A DNA stretch of 43,742 nucleotides from JBFMFH01 sp040752275 (lineage in GTDB: Bacteria; Acidobacteriota; Vicinamibacteria; Vicinamibacterales; JAKQTR01): NCBI GenBank assembly GCA_040752275.1, contig JBFMFH010000003.1, positions 1-43,742 of the forward strand, in the 5' to 3' direction. Position numbers and translations under genes: made by a program. The notes beneath the pieces are model-generated. The model had not been told where the DNA came from, ran no database searches, and was given only the letters and a program-made list of their open reading frames with translations. Each line of letters opens with the position of its first letter. Positions within the stretch are counted from its first letter, which is position 1. This document shows, in pieces, positions 24,927-33,565 of the stretch.

Positions 24927-25751
24927 CTACTGCCCGATCGTGTTGTGGACGATGCTGGTGAGCGTGACGGCGTATCGGTATTCCCGGGGCCTGGCGTCAG
25001 GCTCCTTCCGGTAGCGAATTTCCCACCGCCGCGGGAGCGTCAGGCCGTCCACAACCTGGAAGTCGTCGAACCGTTCCTCCACGATTTCCTCGACGTCCTG
25101 GATGGCCCGCGTCAATACCGTGTAGACGGTGGCCACGTGGTGGAACGTGCCAGGCTCGAAATAGAGCCGGATGCCCATCTCGCCGGTTCCCGACCGCCGG
25201 CGGGGGACGTATGTCACCGCATACAGATCACGGTCATCGAAGCGTTCGGTGCCTGCGTCCTCGACCCTCGCGCGGCGCCCCTTGAGATCGAGGAGTGACC
25301 AGCCGGTGACGAGCGTGCCGCCCAGCAGCCCGTCGCGAAGCACTTCGGTCTGCCGGTACAGGAACTCCCCGAGGCTCGATCGCGAACCGGGTCCGATCTG
25401 CGCAACCAGGACATCGCGACCGTCGAACACGAGTTTCTCGCCCGGGTATGCTGGCTGACCGAACTCGAAGTTGACGCTCGTCTTGGTACCGGCCGCGGCC
25501 AACTCGGCGGCCCCAGGCATGCGAATCTGGCCACTGACCGCCTCGGTGAACCAGACCGTGCCGCGAGCCAGGCGTGACCGGATGGCCGATCGCGTCTCGG
25601 GCGAGCCAATCGACGCGAGATGGCCCGCGACGATCTCGCCAGCCGAGGGCCTCTCTTGCGCGACGCCGCCGTCGGGGAGTGGCCAGCCGGCCGCCGGCGA
25701 AACCATGGCCACCGAGAGCGCCGCGATCAAGGCAGCCATTCGGGTGGTCAT
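24927..25751 (-). CDS. Secreted LolA-like-fold protein
   Basis: The 274-residue product from ATG 25751 has a signal peptide (RMAALIAALSVAMVSPAAG). Its mature part opens SAGEIVAGHLASIGSPETRSA, like the protein at 16013-16768. Later strands include LVFDGRDVLVAQIG, DDRDLYAVTYVP, MGIRLYFEPGTFHHVATVY and FDDFQVVDGLTLPRRWEI. This pattern suggests an outer-membrane lipoprotein carrier-like half-barrel. It lies between the TonB receptor and the selenoprotein gene on the same strand, with 142 and 133 bases between them, so a shared transcript is possible but not shown. The ribosome site is weak. Confidence 0.65.
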   Translation of the reverse strand: MTTRMAALIAALSVAMVSPAAGWPLPDGGVAQERPSAGEIVAGHLASIGSPETRSAIRSRLARGTVWFTEAVSGQIRMPGAAELAAAGTKTSVNFEFGQPAYPGEKLVFDGRDVLVAQIGPGSRSSLGEFLYRQTEVLRDGLLGGTLVTGWSLLDLKGRRARVEDAGTERFDDRDLYAVTYVPRRRSGTGEMGIRLYFEPGTFHHVATVYTVLTRAIQDVEEIVEERFDDFQVVDGLTLPRRWEIRYRKEPDARPREYRYAVTLTSIVHNTIGQ

Positions 25752-25823
25752 GGCATTCGGCCTGTGGACGGACGCGGCCGTGCGGCTGGCGAGCAACCGC
25801 GCGGCCGTGCCCGAATAAAGAAG

Positions 25824-25889
25824 GGGGGCGCTAACCGACCCCATCCGGGAGGGAAGGAAAGGGCCGGCCCCAAACGTCGTGGCGCCCCC
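25824..25889 (-). terminator. Long-stem terminator-like structure after the TonB receptor gene
   Basis: On the minus strand GGGGGCGC (25889-25882) pairs with GCGCCCCC (25831-25824), and TTCTTT follows directly. An inner GGGGCCGGCCC can fold on its own inside the loop. The position, five bases after the receptor's stop, and the T-rich tail suggest a terminator. The loop is long (50 bases), which lowers confidence. Confidence 0.4.
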
Positions 25890-25893
25890 ACAA

Positions 25894-28800
25894 TCAGAAG
25901 CCGATCTTGACGGTCACCTGGGTGGAGCGCGAGCCGCCCATCGCATACTGGGTGCTCATGCCGCCTCCCTGGTTGTTGTAGAAGCTCCCGCCCGCATACA
26001 TGGCCTGGGAAATGGCGGCCACGCCGAACGCGTACGTCGGCGTCAGCTCGCCGACGTACAGCGAGTAGGGATGGAGCGCGAGATTCGGAATGTTGAAGAC
26101 GTTGAACGACTCGACGCGCAGGTCGAGCGTCAGCGTTCCAGGCAGGTGGAAGCGACGGCGGACCGCCAGGTCGACCTGGCGCAGCGGGAAGTTCCGGATG
26201 CTGTTCCGCTCCAGATTGCCGGGCTGGCCGTTCGGCGCCGCGACGAAGGCTTTGGCGTTCAGTCGCCGGCCCATGGGCACCGTCTGGTCGTCAATCCAGA
26301 TGGGCTCGCCGGGCACGAGGTCCGGGCGCAGGCGCTGCTGCACGCCGTTGTAGACGACCACCGACACCAGGAAGGGGTCGACGGGTAGTCCGGAGCGCAG
26401 CGTCAACAGCCCGTCGATGGCCCAGCCGCCGAGCACGGCCCGCCCGATGCCCGCGTCGGGAGACGGAATCTCGTACGACACCGCCCCGGAGAGATTGTGC
26501 CGCACGTCGAAGGTCGAGTATCCCCAGTTGTAGTCGACGTCGATGTCACTCAGTTTCTGCGCCTGCAGCCCGCCGTTCGTGCTGAGGTCACTGGAGGACG
26601 TGTCCTTCGACCTGGCCAGCGTGTAGGAGAGCATGGCCTGGAGCCCGCGCGACATCCGGCGGCGATATGACGTCTGCAGCGCGTCGTACCGCGACCGGTC
26701 GGCGTTGCGCGTCGTCGTGACCTGCCAGTAGATCCCGTTGAGGTTTGGGTTGGTCATGCTGTCGTAGCGAAGCATGTCCGCGCCCTTCGACCCGACGTAC
26801 GACACCGACACGGTGTCGTTGGCGCTCAGTTCCCGCTCCACCCCGATGTTCCACTGGTAGGTCACCGGCGTCTTGAGGTTCGGGTCGAAGGCGCTGACGA
26901 ACGCTGACGATAACGGCGTCGTGGTCAGAGGCGCGGGTTCGAACGGCGCCGGGTCGGCCAGGCTGTAGGTCGCGTTGATGAGGCTGTACCGGCTTCGGCT
27001 CATGGGGAAGTTGATGGCGACCATGTTGGCGAGCGCGGAGGGTGACCCGAGGTCGTAGAAGAGGCCCGCGCCGCCGCGGATGACGGTCTTTGGCGTCACC
27101 TGGTGCGCCACGCCAATGCGCGGGGCTAGGTTGCCCATGCGCGTCTTCCAGAGCCCGCCGTCCGACGGTGCAACCGACCAGACCCCTTCGTCGAACACCC
27201 CGTTCACCCTGTAGATCGGGATGTCCGTCCGGCTGACGGGGGCGGGGTTGATGTCCCAGCGCACGCCGTAGGTCAGCGTCGACGCATTCGAGATACGCCA
27301 CGTGTCCTGCGCGAACAGCGAGTAGTTGTCCGTTCTCAGCCGATTCGCCCCGAATCCGGAGATGTAGGCTTGACCAATCGTTCCCGCGACGAGGTTGGCC
27401 CAACTGATGCGCGAGATCCCGATGCTCTTCGGCGTGAACGCCGGTTCCGGCAGCAGGCGGCGCCAGTCGAAGCCGAACTTCGCCGTGTGCCGCCCCAGCG
27501 TCCACGAGAGCGTATCGACGACGTTGATCTGTTGCTGCTTGTTGTCCGAGAACGCCCCCCAGCGACCCGACATGGGTACGTAGTAGGGATCTCCTGGCAT
27601 GGTGATGCCCATCGTCCAGAGCTGGGTGTCCTTGAGACTGAAGCCCCGCGGCAAGACCTGGCTCTCCTCGGGCACCACAGCGCCATCGATCGCCACCGAG
27701 TACTGGGTCTGACCGCTCAGGCTGCGGCTCCAGTTCACGCGAAGGTCGTTCACCTTGTTGGACCCGATCGTGATGGTGGCGCCGGCCGTCAGCGTCTCGT
27801 TGTTCGAGAATGTGTCCTTGCGCCCCTCGGGATATGCCCCCGTGGTGGACGTCGAGGGCGCGTGGTTATAGCGGGCGAACACGTTGATCCGCGGCGTGAT
27901 CGCGGAATCGACCCGGACACTCAGCGCGTCCTGGTTGGCGGGCAGCGATCCGCTGAGCTGGTGACTGGCCGTCAGACCGCTCGGGCCGACCGGCCCGGTC
28001 GGAATCGGCGTAGAATTCACGTACGGCTTCCAGACGTCCGCCACCAACGCCCTGGCTTCCTTCGTGAGGTAGTAGGCCGTCGTGATGAAGGGCTGGCTGA
28101 GACGGAGTCCCTCGTAGGAGGCGAAGAAGAACGTCCTGTTCTTGAGGATGGGGCCGCCGAACGTACCCCCGAAGTCGTGCTGGCGCAGCTTCGGCTTGGG
28201 CTGCGGGGGCGGATTGAAGTAGTCGCGGGCATCGAGCTTGTCGTGGCGGAAGTAGTCGAAGGCGCTCCCATGAAACGCGTTCGTGCCAGACCTCGTGACG
28301 ATGGAGATCTGGCCGCCGGGTCCGCGGCCGAATTCCGGGGCGTAGTTGGACGTCTGGATCCGGAACTCCTGCATGGCGTCGACCGACACCAGCCCGCTCG
28401 TGCCTCCGGTAACCGACCAGGCTGCGGTCGTTCCGCCGAGGGCGGTACCCATGCTGCTCCACGTGCCGGCACCGAAGTTGGCGCCGACGCCGTCCACCAT
28501 GAAGTAGTTGGCGTTGGTCCGCTGGCCGTTGACGCTGAACTGCCCCTGATCCATCGGAGTGGCCACGCCCATCGTCACGCCGGGAATCATCGTAAGGAGC
28601 GCCTGGAAACTGCGCCCGTTGAGCGGCATGTTCTCGACGAACCGGCGATCGACGACCGTGCTCACGGCCGGATCGAGCGTCGTGGCCCGGACAGCCTCGG
28701 CCGTGACGGAGACCGACTCGGTCACCGACCCCAGCTCGAGCTCGAAGTTCCGGGCGAGGTTGTCCTGTACGTTCAGCACGATGCCGGTGACGGACACGGC

Positions 28801-29094
28801 GCGGAAGTGTTCCGCCCGCACGTGCATCAGGTATCTGCCGGGCTTGAGGGACGGAAAGACGTAGTAGCCCTCGCTGTTCGTCTTTGTCGCGGCCGTGATG
28901 TTCGTGTCCACGTTCACGATCTCCACGCCGGCGCCCACCAGGATGCCGCCGCTCTGATCGGTGACGCGGCCGGAGACCTTGGCTGTCTCGAACTGGGCAA
29001 GCGCCTCGTGCGGCACGGCGGTGAGCACGAGGGCCAGGAGGAAGGTGACCCACACAATCCGGGTCGCCATACGCAGACGCCAATCGTGATTCAT
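25894..29094 (-). CDS. TonB-dependent receptor with N-terminal carboxypeptidase-like domain (Oar type)
   Basis: The 1066-residue protein has a signal peptide ending at about residue 34 (HEALAQ). A CarboxypepD_reg domain follows (AKVSGRVTDQSGGILVGAGV to GYYVFPSLKPGRYLMHV). A plug domain (SVTAEAVRATTLDPAVSTVV; VENMPLNGRSFQALLTMIPG) and a long beta-barrel rich in aromatic strands come next. The protein ends STQVTVKIGF, with a terminal aromatic as in outer-membrane proteins. The substrate cannot be read from sequence. Sigma and anti-sigma genes lie upstream on the same strand. The promoter region holds a motif shared with the one at 41212-41245. Confidence 0.9.
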   Translation of the reverse strand: MNHDWRLRMATRIVWVTFLLALVLTAVPHEALAQFETAKVSGRVTDQSGGILVGAGVEIVNVDTNITAATKTNSEGYYVFPSLKPGRYLMHVRAEHFRAVSVTGIVLNVQDNLARNFELELGSVTESVSVTAEAVRATTLDPAVSTVVDRRFVENMPLNGRSFQALLTMIPGVTMGVATPMDQGQFSVNGQRTNANYFMVDGVGANFGAGTWSSMGTALGGTTAAWSVTGGTSGLVSVDAMQEFRIQTSNYAPEFGRGPGGQISIVTRSGTNAFHGSAFDYFRHDKLDARDYFNPPPQPKPKLRQHDFGGTFGGPILKNRTFFFASYEGLRLSQPFITTAYYLTKEARALVADVWKPYVNSTPIPTGPVGPSGLTASHQLSGSLPANQDALSVRVDSAITPRINVFARYNHAPSTSTTGAYPEGRKDTFSNNETLTAGATITIGSNKVNDLRVNWSRSLSGQTQYSVAIDGAVVPEESQVLPRGFSLKDTQLWTMGITMPGDPYYVPMSGRWGAFSDNKQQQINVVDTLSWTLGRHTAKFGFDWRRLLPEPAFTPKSIGISRISWANLVAGTIGQAYISGFGANRLRTDNYSLFAQDTWRISNASTLTYGVRWDINPAPVSRTDIPIYRVNGVFDEGVWSVAPSDGGLWKTRMGNLAPRIGVAHQVTPKTVIRGGAGLFYDLGSPSALANMVAINFPMSRSRYSLINATYSLADPAPFEPAPLTTTPLSSAFVSAFDPNLKTPVTYQWNIGVERELSANDTVSVSYVGSKGADMLRYDSMTNPNLNGIYWQVTTTRNADRSRYDALQTSYRRRMSRGLQAMLSYTLARSKDTSSSDLSTNGGLQAQKLSDIDVDYNWGYSTFDVRHNLSGAVSYEIPSPDAGIGRAVLGGWAIDGLLTLRSGLPVDPFLVSVVVYNGVQQRLRPDLVPGEPIWIDDQTVPMGRRLNAKAFVAAPNGQPGNLERNSIRNFPLRQVDLAVRRRFHLPGTLTLDLRVESFNVFNIPNLALHPYSLYVGELTPTYAFGVAAISQAMYAGGSFYNNQGGGMSTQYAMGGSRSTQVTVKIGF

Positions 29095-29133
29095 CGGACT
29101 CCCCTTCGCAGGTCGGAGGTACTCAGGCAGTGT

Positions 29134-29167
29134 CTAGTGACGTATACCGGCCAGGCGCGCGCCTTGT
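29134..29167 (-). promoter_or_regulatory. Promoter-like 34-bp motif, copy A (before TonB receptor)
   Basis: Read on the minus strand it runs ACAAGGCGCGCGCC, then TGGCCGG, then TATACGTCACTAG. The same 34 bases occur at 41212-41245 with five differences and no gap. GGACAA (29169-29164) and TATACG (29146-29141) are spaced 17 bp apart and could be -35 and -10 boxes. The start codon is 47 bases further on. Both copies lie upstream of minus-strand genes. Confidence 0.5.
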
Positions 29168-29306
29168 CCCAACGGGGAGAGACACGCGACGAACCGGGTT
29201 GCACGGCGTGTGGCACAAGGGAGCGGCCGGGTGGATGCACGCCTCGCGCGCCGCGCCGCACGAGAGCCGGCGCCGCACGGCGCGGTTCGCGGCTGAAGCC
29301 GCCGGC

Positions 29307-30617
29307 CTACTGGTGGTTCGGCTGGCCGCGCAGGTAGGCGTAGAGCAGTTGGCTGCCGTTTGGCGTCGTCGCCTTGCGGTTCGCCGGCTCGAGCGTGACG
29401 AAGACCGAGTCGATCTCGCTCAGCACCTTCTGGTCGTTGCACTTGAAGACCCAGCGGCGCTGCGCCGTGGTGTCGGAGTAGAAGATCCCCAGGTCGTGGA
29501 CGGTGTCCGGGTCGGATTCTTTCCGCGCCCACACCCGGTACTCGAAGTTGGCCTTCTGGATCCGGGCTTCGTTCAGATCGTACGCATAGAAGATGAGTGA
29601 CTTGTTCTCAGTGAAGAACACGCGGCCGAACGCCTTGCGATCGCGGCCCTGCGGGTCGGTGTCGACCACGTCAACGATGTGGAGGTTGCGCGCGCCCATC
29701 AGGTCCGTCACGTCGCGGCTGAGTGCCATCAGTTGACGATGCCGCTCGAGGGACTCATTGGCCGCCCTCAATTCGCCGGTCAGCTCCTCGACTCTGGCAT
29801 GGGTGTCGGCGAGCACCGCCTCGGCCGCGCGCGCCCGCTCTCTCGCCGTGCGTGCATCGTCGGCCAGGGGCTGCAGCGCGTCCACCCGCGCCCGGTTCGC
29901 CGCCGCCGTCACCTCGGCCGCCACCGCGCGATCCCGGCTGCGGCCCGCGTCCTGCTCGGCTGCGGCCAACGCATCCTTGGCACTCGCCAGGCTTGCCTGA
30001 AGCCGCTGGACGCGGCGCTCGAGTTCCTGGTATCGCCTCCCCGATTCGAGGTCGCGTTGGAGTGCGGCTGCGATGGTGCCCGATGCCGTGTCGAGGCGGG
30101 CCTGGGATGCACGCAATTCGCTGGTAAGCCGGCGGACTTCCACCTCGGCGCCGGCGATGGCCTCGGCCCCCGCACGCGGCAGATCTCCACGTACCTGCCA
30201 CCAGGCGACCGCAGCTCCACCAAGGGCAACGCCGGTGAGCAGCGTGGCGGCCAGGCGCATCGCCCGCGGCACCCAGGCCGGGCCGGCGAGCCGCCCCAAC
30301 GCCCCGCCCCTGACCGCACGCGCGACCGCGCCGGGCGGCGCCACAACGGCCGGCAGGCCCTCGCGCGCAAGGCGATCCAGGAAGCGCGTGGTCAGAGCGT
30401 CGGAGTCGACGCCCCCGAGACCCGTGTCGGTGCCGGCCAGTCCCTGCGCGCGCGACACGGCGAACTCGCGTGCCGCGAAGGCGAGCATCTCGGCGTAGCT
30501 CCCGCGGCAGCACTCGCACTCGCGCGCGTGGCTGTCGAATTCGGCGAGCTCCTCGGCCGTCGCCTCGCCTCGCGTGGCTGCCGCGCACACACTCTCGAAA
30601 TGGTCATGCCCGAGCAC
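29307..30617 (-). CDS. Anti-sigma factor with zinc-finger, membrane helix, coiled coil and RskA-like end
   Basis: The 436-residue product starts at GTG 30617, overlapping the sigma-factor gene by 14 bases, so the pair is coupled. FDSHARECECCRGSY gives the HxxxCxxC zinc-anti-sigma motif near residue 30. A membrane segment (LAATLLTGVALGGAAVAWW) follows at about 123-141. A long alanine- and arginine-rich coiled coil (roughly 160-300) and a periplasmic beta domain (LHIVDVVDTDPQGRDRKAFG to LLYAYLRG) come next. The last part resembles RskA-type C-terminal domains. The protein would hold the sigma factor at the membrane until an outside signal arrives. The long coiled coil between helix and domain is unusual. 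Confidence 0.8.
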   Translation of the reverse strand: MLGHDHFESVCAAATRGEATAEELAEFDSHARECECCRGSYAEMLAFAAREFAVSRAQGLAGTDTGLGGVDSDALTTRFLDRLAREGLPAVVAPPGAVARAVRGGALGRLAGPAWVPRAMRLAATLLTGVALGGAAVAWWQVRGDLPRAGAEAIAGAEVEVRRLTSELRASQARLDTASGTIAAALQRDLESGRRYQELERRVQRLQASLASAKDALAAAEQDAGRSRDRAVAAEVTAAANRARVDALQPLADDARTARERARAAEAVLADTHARVEELTGELRAANESLERHRQLMALSRDVTDLMGARNLHIVDVVDTDPQGRDRKAFGRVFFTENKSLIFYAYDLNEARIQKANFEYRVWARKESDPDTVHDLGIFYSDTTAQRRWVFKCNDQKVLSEIDSVFVTLEPANRKATTPNGSQLLYAYLRGQPNHQ

Positions 30618-31269
30618 GTTTGACCTCGTGCAATACGCCGCCGCCCTGGCGGCCCCTCGTTGATCTCGCCTCGCCCGCGAGCACGTCACGCAACCGCGTC
30701 AGCCCGCGATAGTAGTGATGCCGCACGGCCGAGAAGCCCTCCTGGCGCCGTTCCGCGATCTCGGTGAACGTCAGGCCCTCGAAGAACACCATCTCGATCG
30801 TCGCCCGCTGCGCGTCAGGCAGTTCACGCAGCAGTTCGTGCGACAGACGGGACGCTTCCTGCGTCGGTGCATGCGACGATGACCAGGGGGCAAGCTCGTC
30901 GAGTCCCTCATTGCGCGGGCCCTGCGCGTGGAGGCGGCGCACCATCAGGTAGTTCCGCCGGTTGATGCTCCTGCCATACGCGAACTGCAGGAGCCACATC
31001 TTGAGTGTGCCTCTCGCAGGGTCGAATTGTCCAAGCTTCTGGAACGCCTCGAAGAACACGGACTGCATCAGGTCTTCGGCCTCGCCCGCGTCACGGAGGA
31101 AGCGGAGCGCCGTCGAATACACGAGCTTGTGGTAGCGCGCGAAGACCGCGGCGAACGCGTCCTGGTTGCCAGCCCGCAACTCGGCTACCAGCTCATCGTC
31201 AGGGCAATCGGCGATCCGGGCGGGATCCCGACTGTGCGCCGTCCGTGCGGTGCGCGGCCTTCCAAGCAT
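30604..31269 (-). CDS. ECF-type RNA polymerase sigma factor
   Basis: The product is 221 residues from ATG 31269; the frame extends further upstream, but that part is low in complexity. Region 2 is clear (NQDAFAAVFARYHKLVYSTA, AEDLMQSVFFEAFQKL, TLKMWLLQFAYGRSINRRNY). Region 4 is also clear (LPDAQRATIEMVFFEGLTFT, EIAERRQEGFSAVRHHYYRG). The overlap with the anti-sigma gene shows they act as a pair. A likely target is the TonB receptor gene just downstream or its own operon, but this is inference. Confidence 0.9.
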   Translation of the reverse strand: MLGRPRTARTAHSRDPARIADCPDDELVAELRAGNQDAFAAVFARYHKLVYSTALRFLRDAGEAEDLMQSVFFEAFQKLGQFDPARGTLKMWLLQFAYGRSINRRNYLMVRRLHAQGPRNEGLDELAPWSSSHAPTQEASRLSHELLRELPDAQRATIEMVFFEGLTFTEIAERRQEGFSAVRHHYYRGLTRLRDVLAGEARSTRGRQGGGVLHEVKRARA

Positions 31270-31443
31270 GGACGGGGCCAGGATAGGCCTGGCGAGCGCA
31301 GGGGGCAAGGAGATTCCGCCACACGGGTCGCAGCGAAGTTTCTCCGCGGGCGGGTGGCACAAGTCGGGGCGGCGAGCGGAATACTGTTCCCTGCCCCTCC
31401 CCGCCCAGGCGATCGTCTCCGGCACCCGGCGCGCTCGTTTGCC

Positions 31444-32181
31444 CTACCCCCGGATGTCCACGTGCAGGGCGTCGGCGGGTTCGTGGTAGACGATCTCGTG
31501 GGTGAAGTTGCGGATGTACAGGGTCGCGACCTGCATCCGGCCCACCGCCTGAAAGCGACGGGCCGACGTGTAGACCCAGCAGCGGTCCGACAAGAGCACG
31601 CGGCCGAGGCGTGACAGCCGCCGGCCGAGATTCGTGTCCTCGCCGTGGAACTCGATGGACGTGTCGAATCCGCCGATCGCCAGCAGTGCCTCACGCCTGA
31701 CGGCGAAGTTCCCGCCGTAGAGAATCGCGCCCCAGCCGAGGAGGTCCTGCACGAGCAGGTGGGTCGCCGGCGCGACGCTCAGGTCGTACAGCCGGGTGCA
31801 GGCCCGGCTCAGCCGGTCCCAGTCGTAGTAGCGGAACGTGCCTGTGATGGCCACGGCATCCGGGTGCGCGCCGAGCCTGGCTTCGATGCGTTCCAGCCAG
31901 TGCGCGGGAGGGAGGCAGTCCGCGTCGGTATACACGACCACAGAGCCTCGGCTCGCGTCGAATCCGCGCCGGCGGGCCCGGACGAGGCCCTTGCGCGGCT
32001 CTTCGACGACCCTCACACCCGTGATGCCGCGGGCAATCTCTCCTGTCCGATCGGCGCTGGCGTTGTCGACGAGGATGATCTCGTCGGGCACCCGCCGCTG
32101 CCGCCCGATCGCCTCGAGGCACCTCGCGACGTAGCGCTCCTCGTTGTAGGCGCAAACGATCACGCTGATGGTCATGGCCAT
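31444..32181 (-). CDS. Glycosyltransferase family 2
   Basis: The 245-residue product has the GT-A fold: ISVIVCAYNEERYVARCLEA at the start, DEIILVDNASADRTGEIA, then VVVYTDADCLPPAHWLERIE with the DxD metal motif, and GWGAILYGGNFAVRREALLA followed by FDTSIEFHGEDTNLGRRL. The acceptor is unknown. A GGAG site lies five bases before ATG 32181; ATG 32175 is an alternative. It is read after the GT4 gene with 46 bases between them, so it is probably the third gene of the PHP operon. Confidence 0.85.
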   Translation of the reverse strand: MAMTISVIVCAYNEERYVARCLEAIGRQRRVPDEIILVDNASADRTGEIARGITGVRVVEEPRKGLVRARRRGFDASRGSVVVYTDADCLPPAHWLERIEARLGAHPDAVAITGTFRYYDWDRLSRACTRLYDLSVAPATHLLVQDLLGWGAILYGGNFAVRREALLAIGGFDTSIEFHGEDTNLGRRLSRLGRVLLSDRCWVYTSARRFQAVGRMQVATLYIRNFTHEIVYHEPADALHVDIRG

Positions 32182-32227
32182 CGCCGCTCCACATCGGCAA
32201 CGAGACGGTCAGCTCGTGCGGGACCGC

Positions 32228-33565
32228 TCACGAGCGCCCACGCGCCCCGGCCACACGTGACCAGGTCCCGTCGCTCATGGCGTCACCCGGGTGCCGTCTC
32301 CGCCTGCCCGGGCGACCCGCCCGACCGCCTGCGCCCCCGACGATGGTCGTCACCAGTCGCGCCAGGCCGGACAGCTCGGTGGCGGCCGCCACTCGCGTCA
32401 CGCCGGCCGCCGTGGACCGGTAGACCGTCCACACGTCACCGAAGACCCGGTCCCACGACGCCGCCTCCGCACGTGCCCGCGCGGCCGCACGCATGCCCGC
32501 GGCGCGGTTGGGATCTCCGATGAGCGCGAGTACCGCATGGCGGAAGCCTGCCAGCGTCGGAGCCACGAATCCGTTCACTCCGGGGTCGACGAGATACTTG
32601 GGCCCGCCCTCGTCGGTCACCGCCACCGGCGTCCCGCAGGCCATCGCCTCCTGGACGACGTTGCCATATGTGTCCGTGCGGGACGGGAAGACGAACAGAT
32701 CCATGTTGGCGTAGGCCCGGGCGAGCTTCTCGCCCGCCAGCACGCCGGCGAACTCGGCGCGCCGCATGTGCCGTTCGAGCCAGGCCCGCTCGCTGCCGTC
32801 GCCGACGATGGTGAACGAGAAGGGCCGCGGTGTCGCCGCGGCGAGCATCGCCTCCAGCTCGGCCAGTTGACGCACGCTCTTCTCCGGCGAGAGACGCCCG
32901 ACGTACCCGATGCGGAACACGTCCGTGCTCGCCGTTCGGCGGTGCGGCGCGAAGAGACGCGTGTCGACGCCGCGCGTCATGGGATGAACCGGGCGCCTGG
33001 TCGCCCCACGCAGCAAGGCTTCGAGCTCGCCGTTCGGTGCCAGGATCACCGCCGCCATCTTGTAAAAGTCGAGCGTCAGGCTGAGCGACTGCCGGCGCGC
33101 GGCCGCGGTCAGGCCGCCCCGGGCGGAGGCCGGCAACCAGCCGGCGAGCTTCGACAGGCGCCGGGCCGCGAAATCGTGGACGTTCGTGTGCCACGACGCG
33201 ACCAGCGGCACGCGCAACTGGTGGGCCATGAGCGCCCCGAGCTGCCCAAGATCGCTCGGGCCCGTGATGTGAATCACATCGGGCTCGAAGGCTCTGAGCG
33301 CCGCCGCCACCTCGCCGCGGTGGCGCCAGAACCCGAGATCGAATCTCAGGTCCCGTTCGAGGCCGAACGACAGAAGACCGCGTCGCAGCTGCAGCCGGCT
33401 GACGGACGAGGCGTTTTCGATGCGGCGCGTCTCGGGTCCGGCGTGGACGCACAGCAGGGGCAGGCCCTGCGACCTGGCGTGCGCCGCCAGCTCGCGGCAC
33501 GTCCGCGCCACCCCGTTGACCTCGAGGAACGAGTCAGGAAAGAACGCCACACGCGGCGGTGTCAC
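32228..33565 (-). CDS. Glycosyltransferase family 4
   Basis: The 445-residue product starts at GTG 33565, which overlaps the stop of the PHP gene (GTGA) and has AGGAGG seven bases upstream. It opens TPPRVAFFPDSFLEVNGVAR, like glycolipid-forming GT4 enzymes. It carries the family landmarks: ASWHTNVHDFAARRL, FRIGYVGRLSPEKSVRQLAE (nucleotide-sugar site), DLFVFPSRTDTYGNVVQEAM and ACGTPVAVTDEGGPKYLV. The last 40 residues are low in complexity. Its opening and context make a membrane glycolipid product possible, but the substrate is not proven by sequence. Confidence 0.85.
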   Translation of the reverse strand: MTPPRVAFFPDSFLEVNGVARTCRELAAHARSQGLPLLCVHAGPETRRIENASSVSRLQLRRGLLSFGLERDLRFDLGFWRHRGEVAAALRAFEPDVIHITGPSDLGQLGALMAHQLRVPLVASWHTNVHDFAARRLSKLAGWLPASARGGLTAAARRQSLSLTLDFYKMAAVILAPNGELEALLRGATRRPVHPMTRGVDTRLFAPHRRTASTDVFRIGYVGRLSPEKSVRQLAELEAMLAAATPRPFSFTIVGDGSERAWLERHMRRAEFAGVLAGEKLARAYANMDLFVFPSRTDTYGNVVQEAMACGTPVAVTDEGGPKYLVDPGVNGFVAPTLAGFRHAVLALIGDPNRAAGMRAAARARAEAASWDRVFGDVWTVYRSTAAGVTRVAAATELSGLARLVTTIVGGAGGRAGRPGRRRRHPGDAMSDGTWSRVAGARGRS

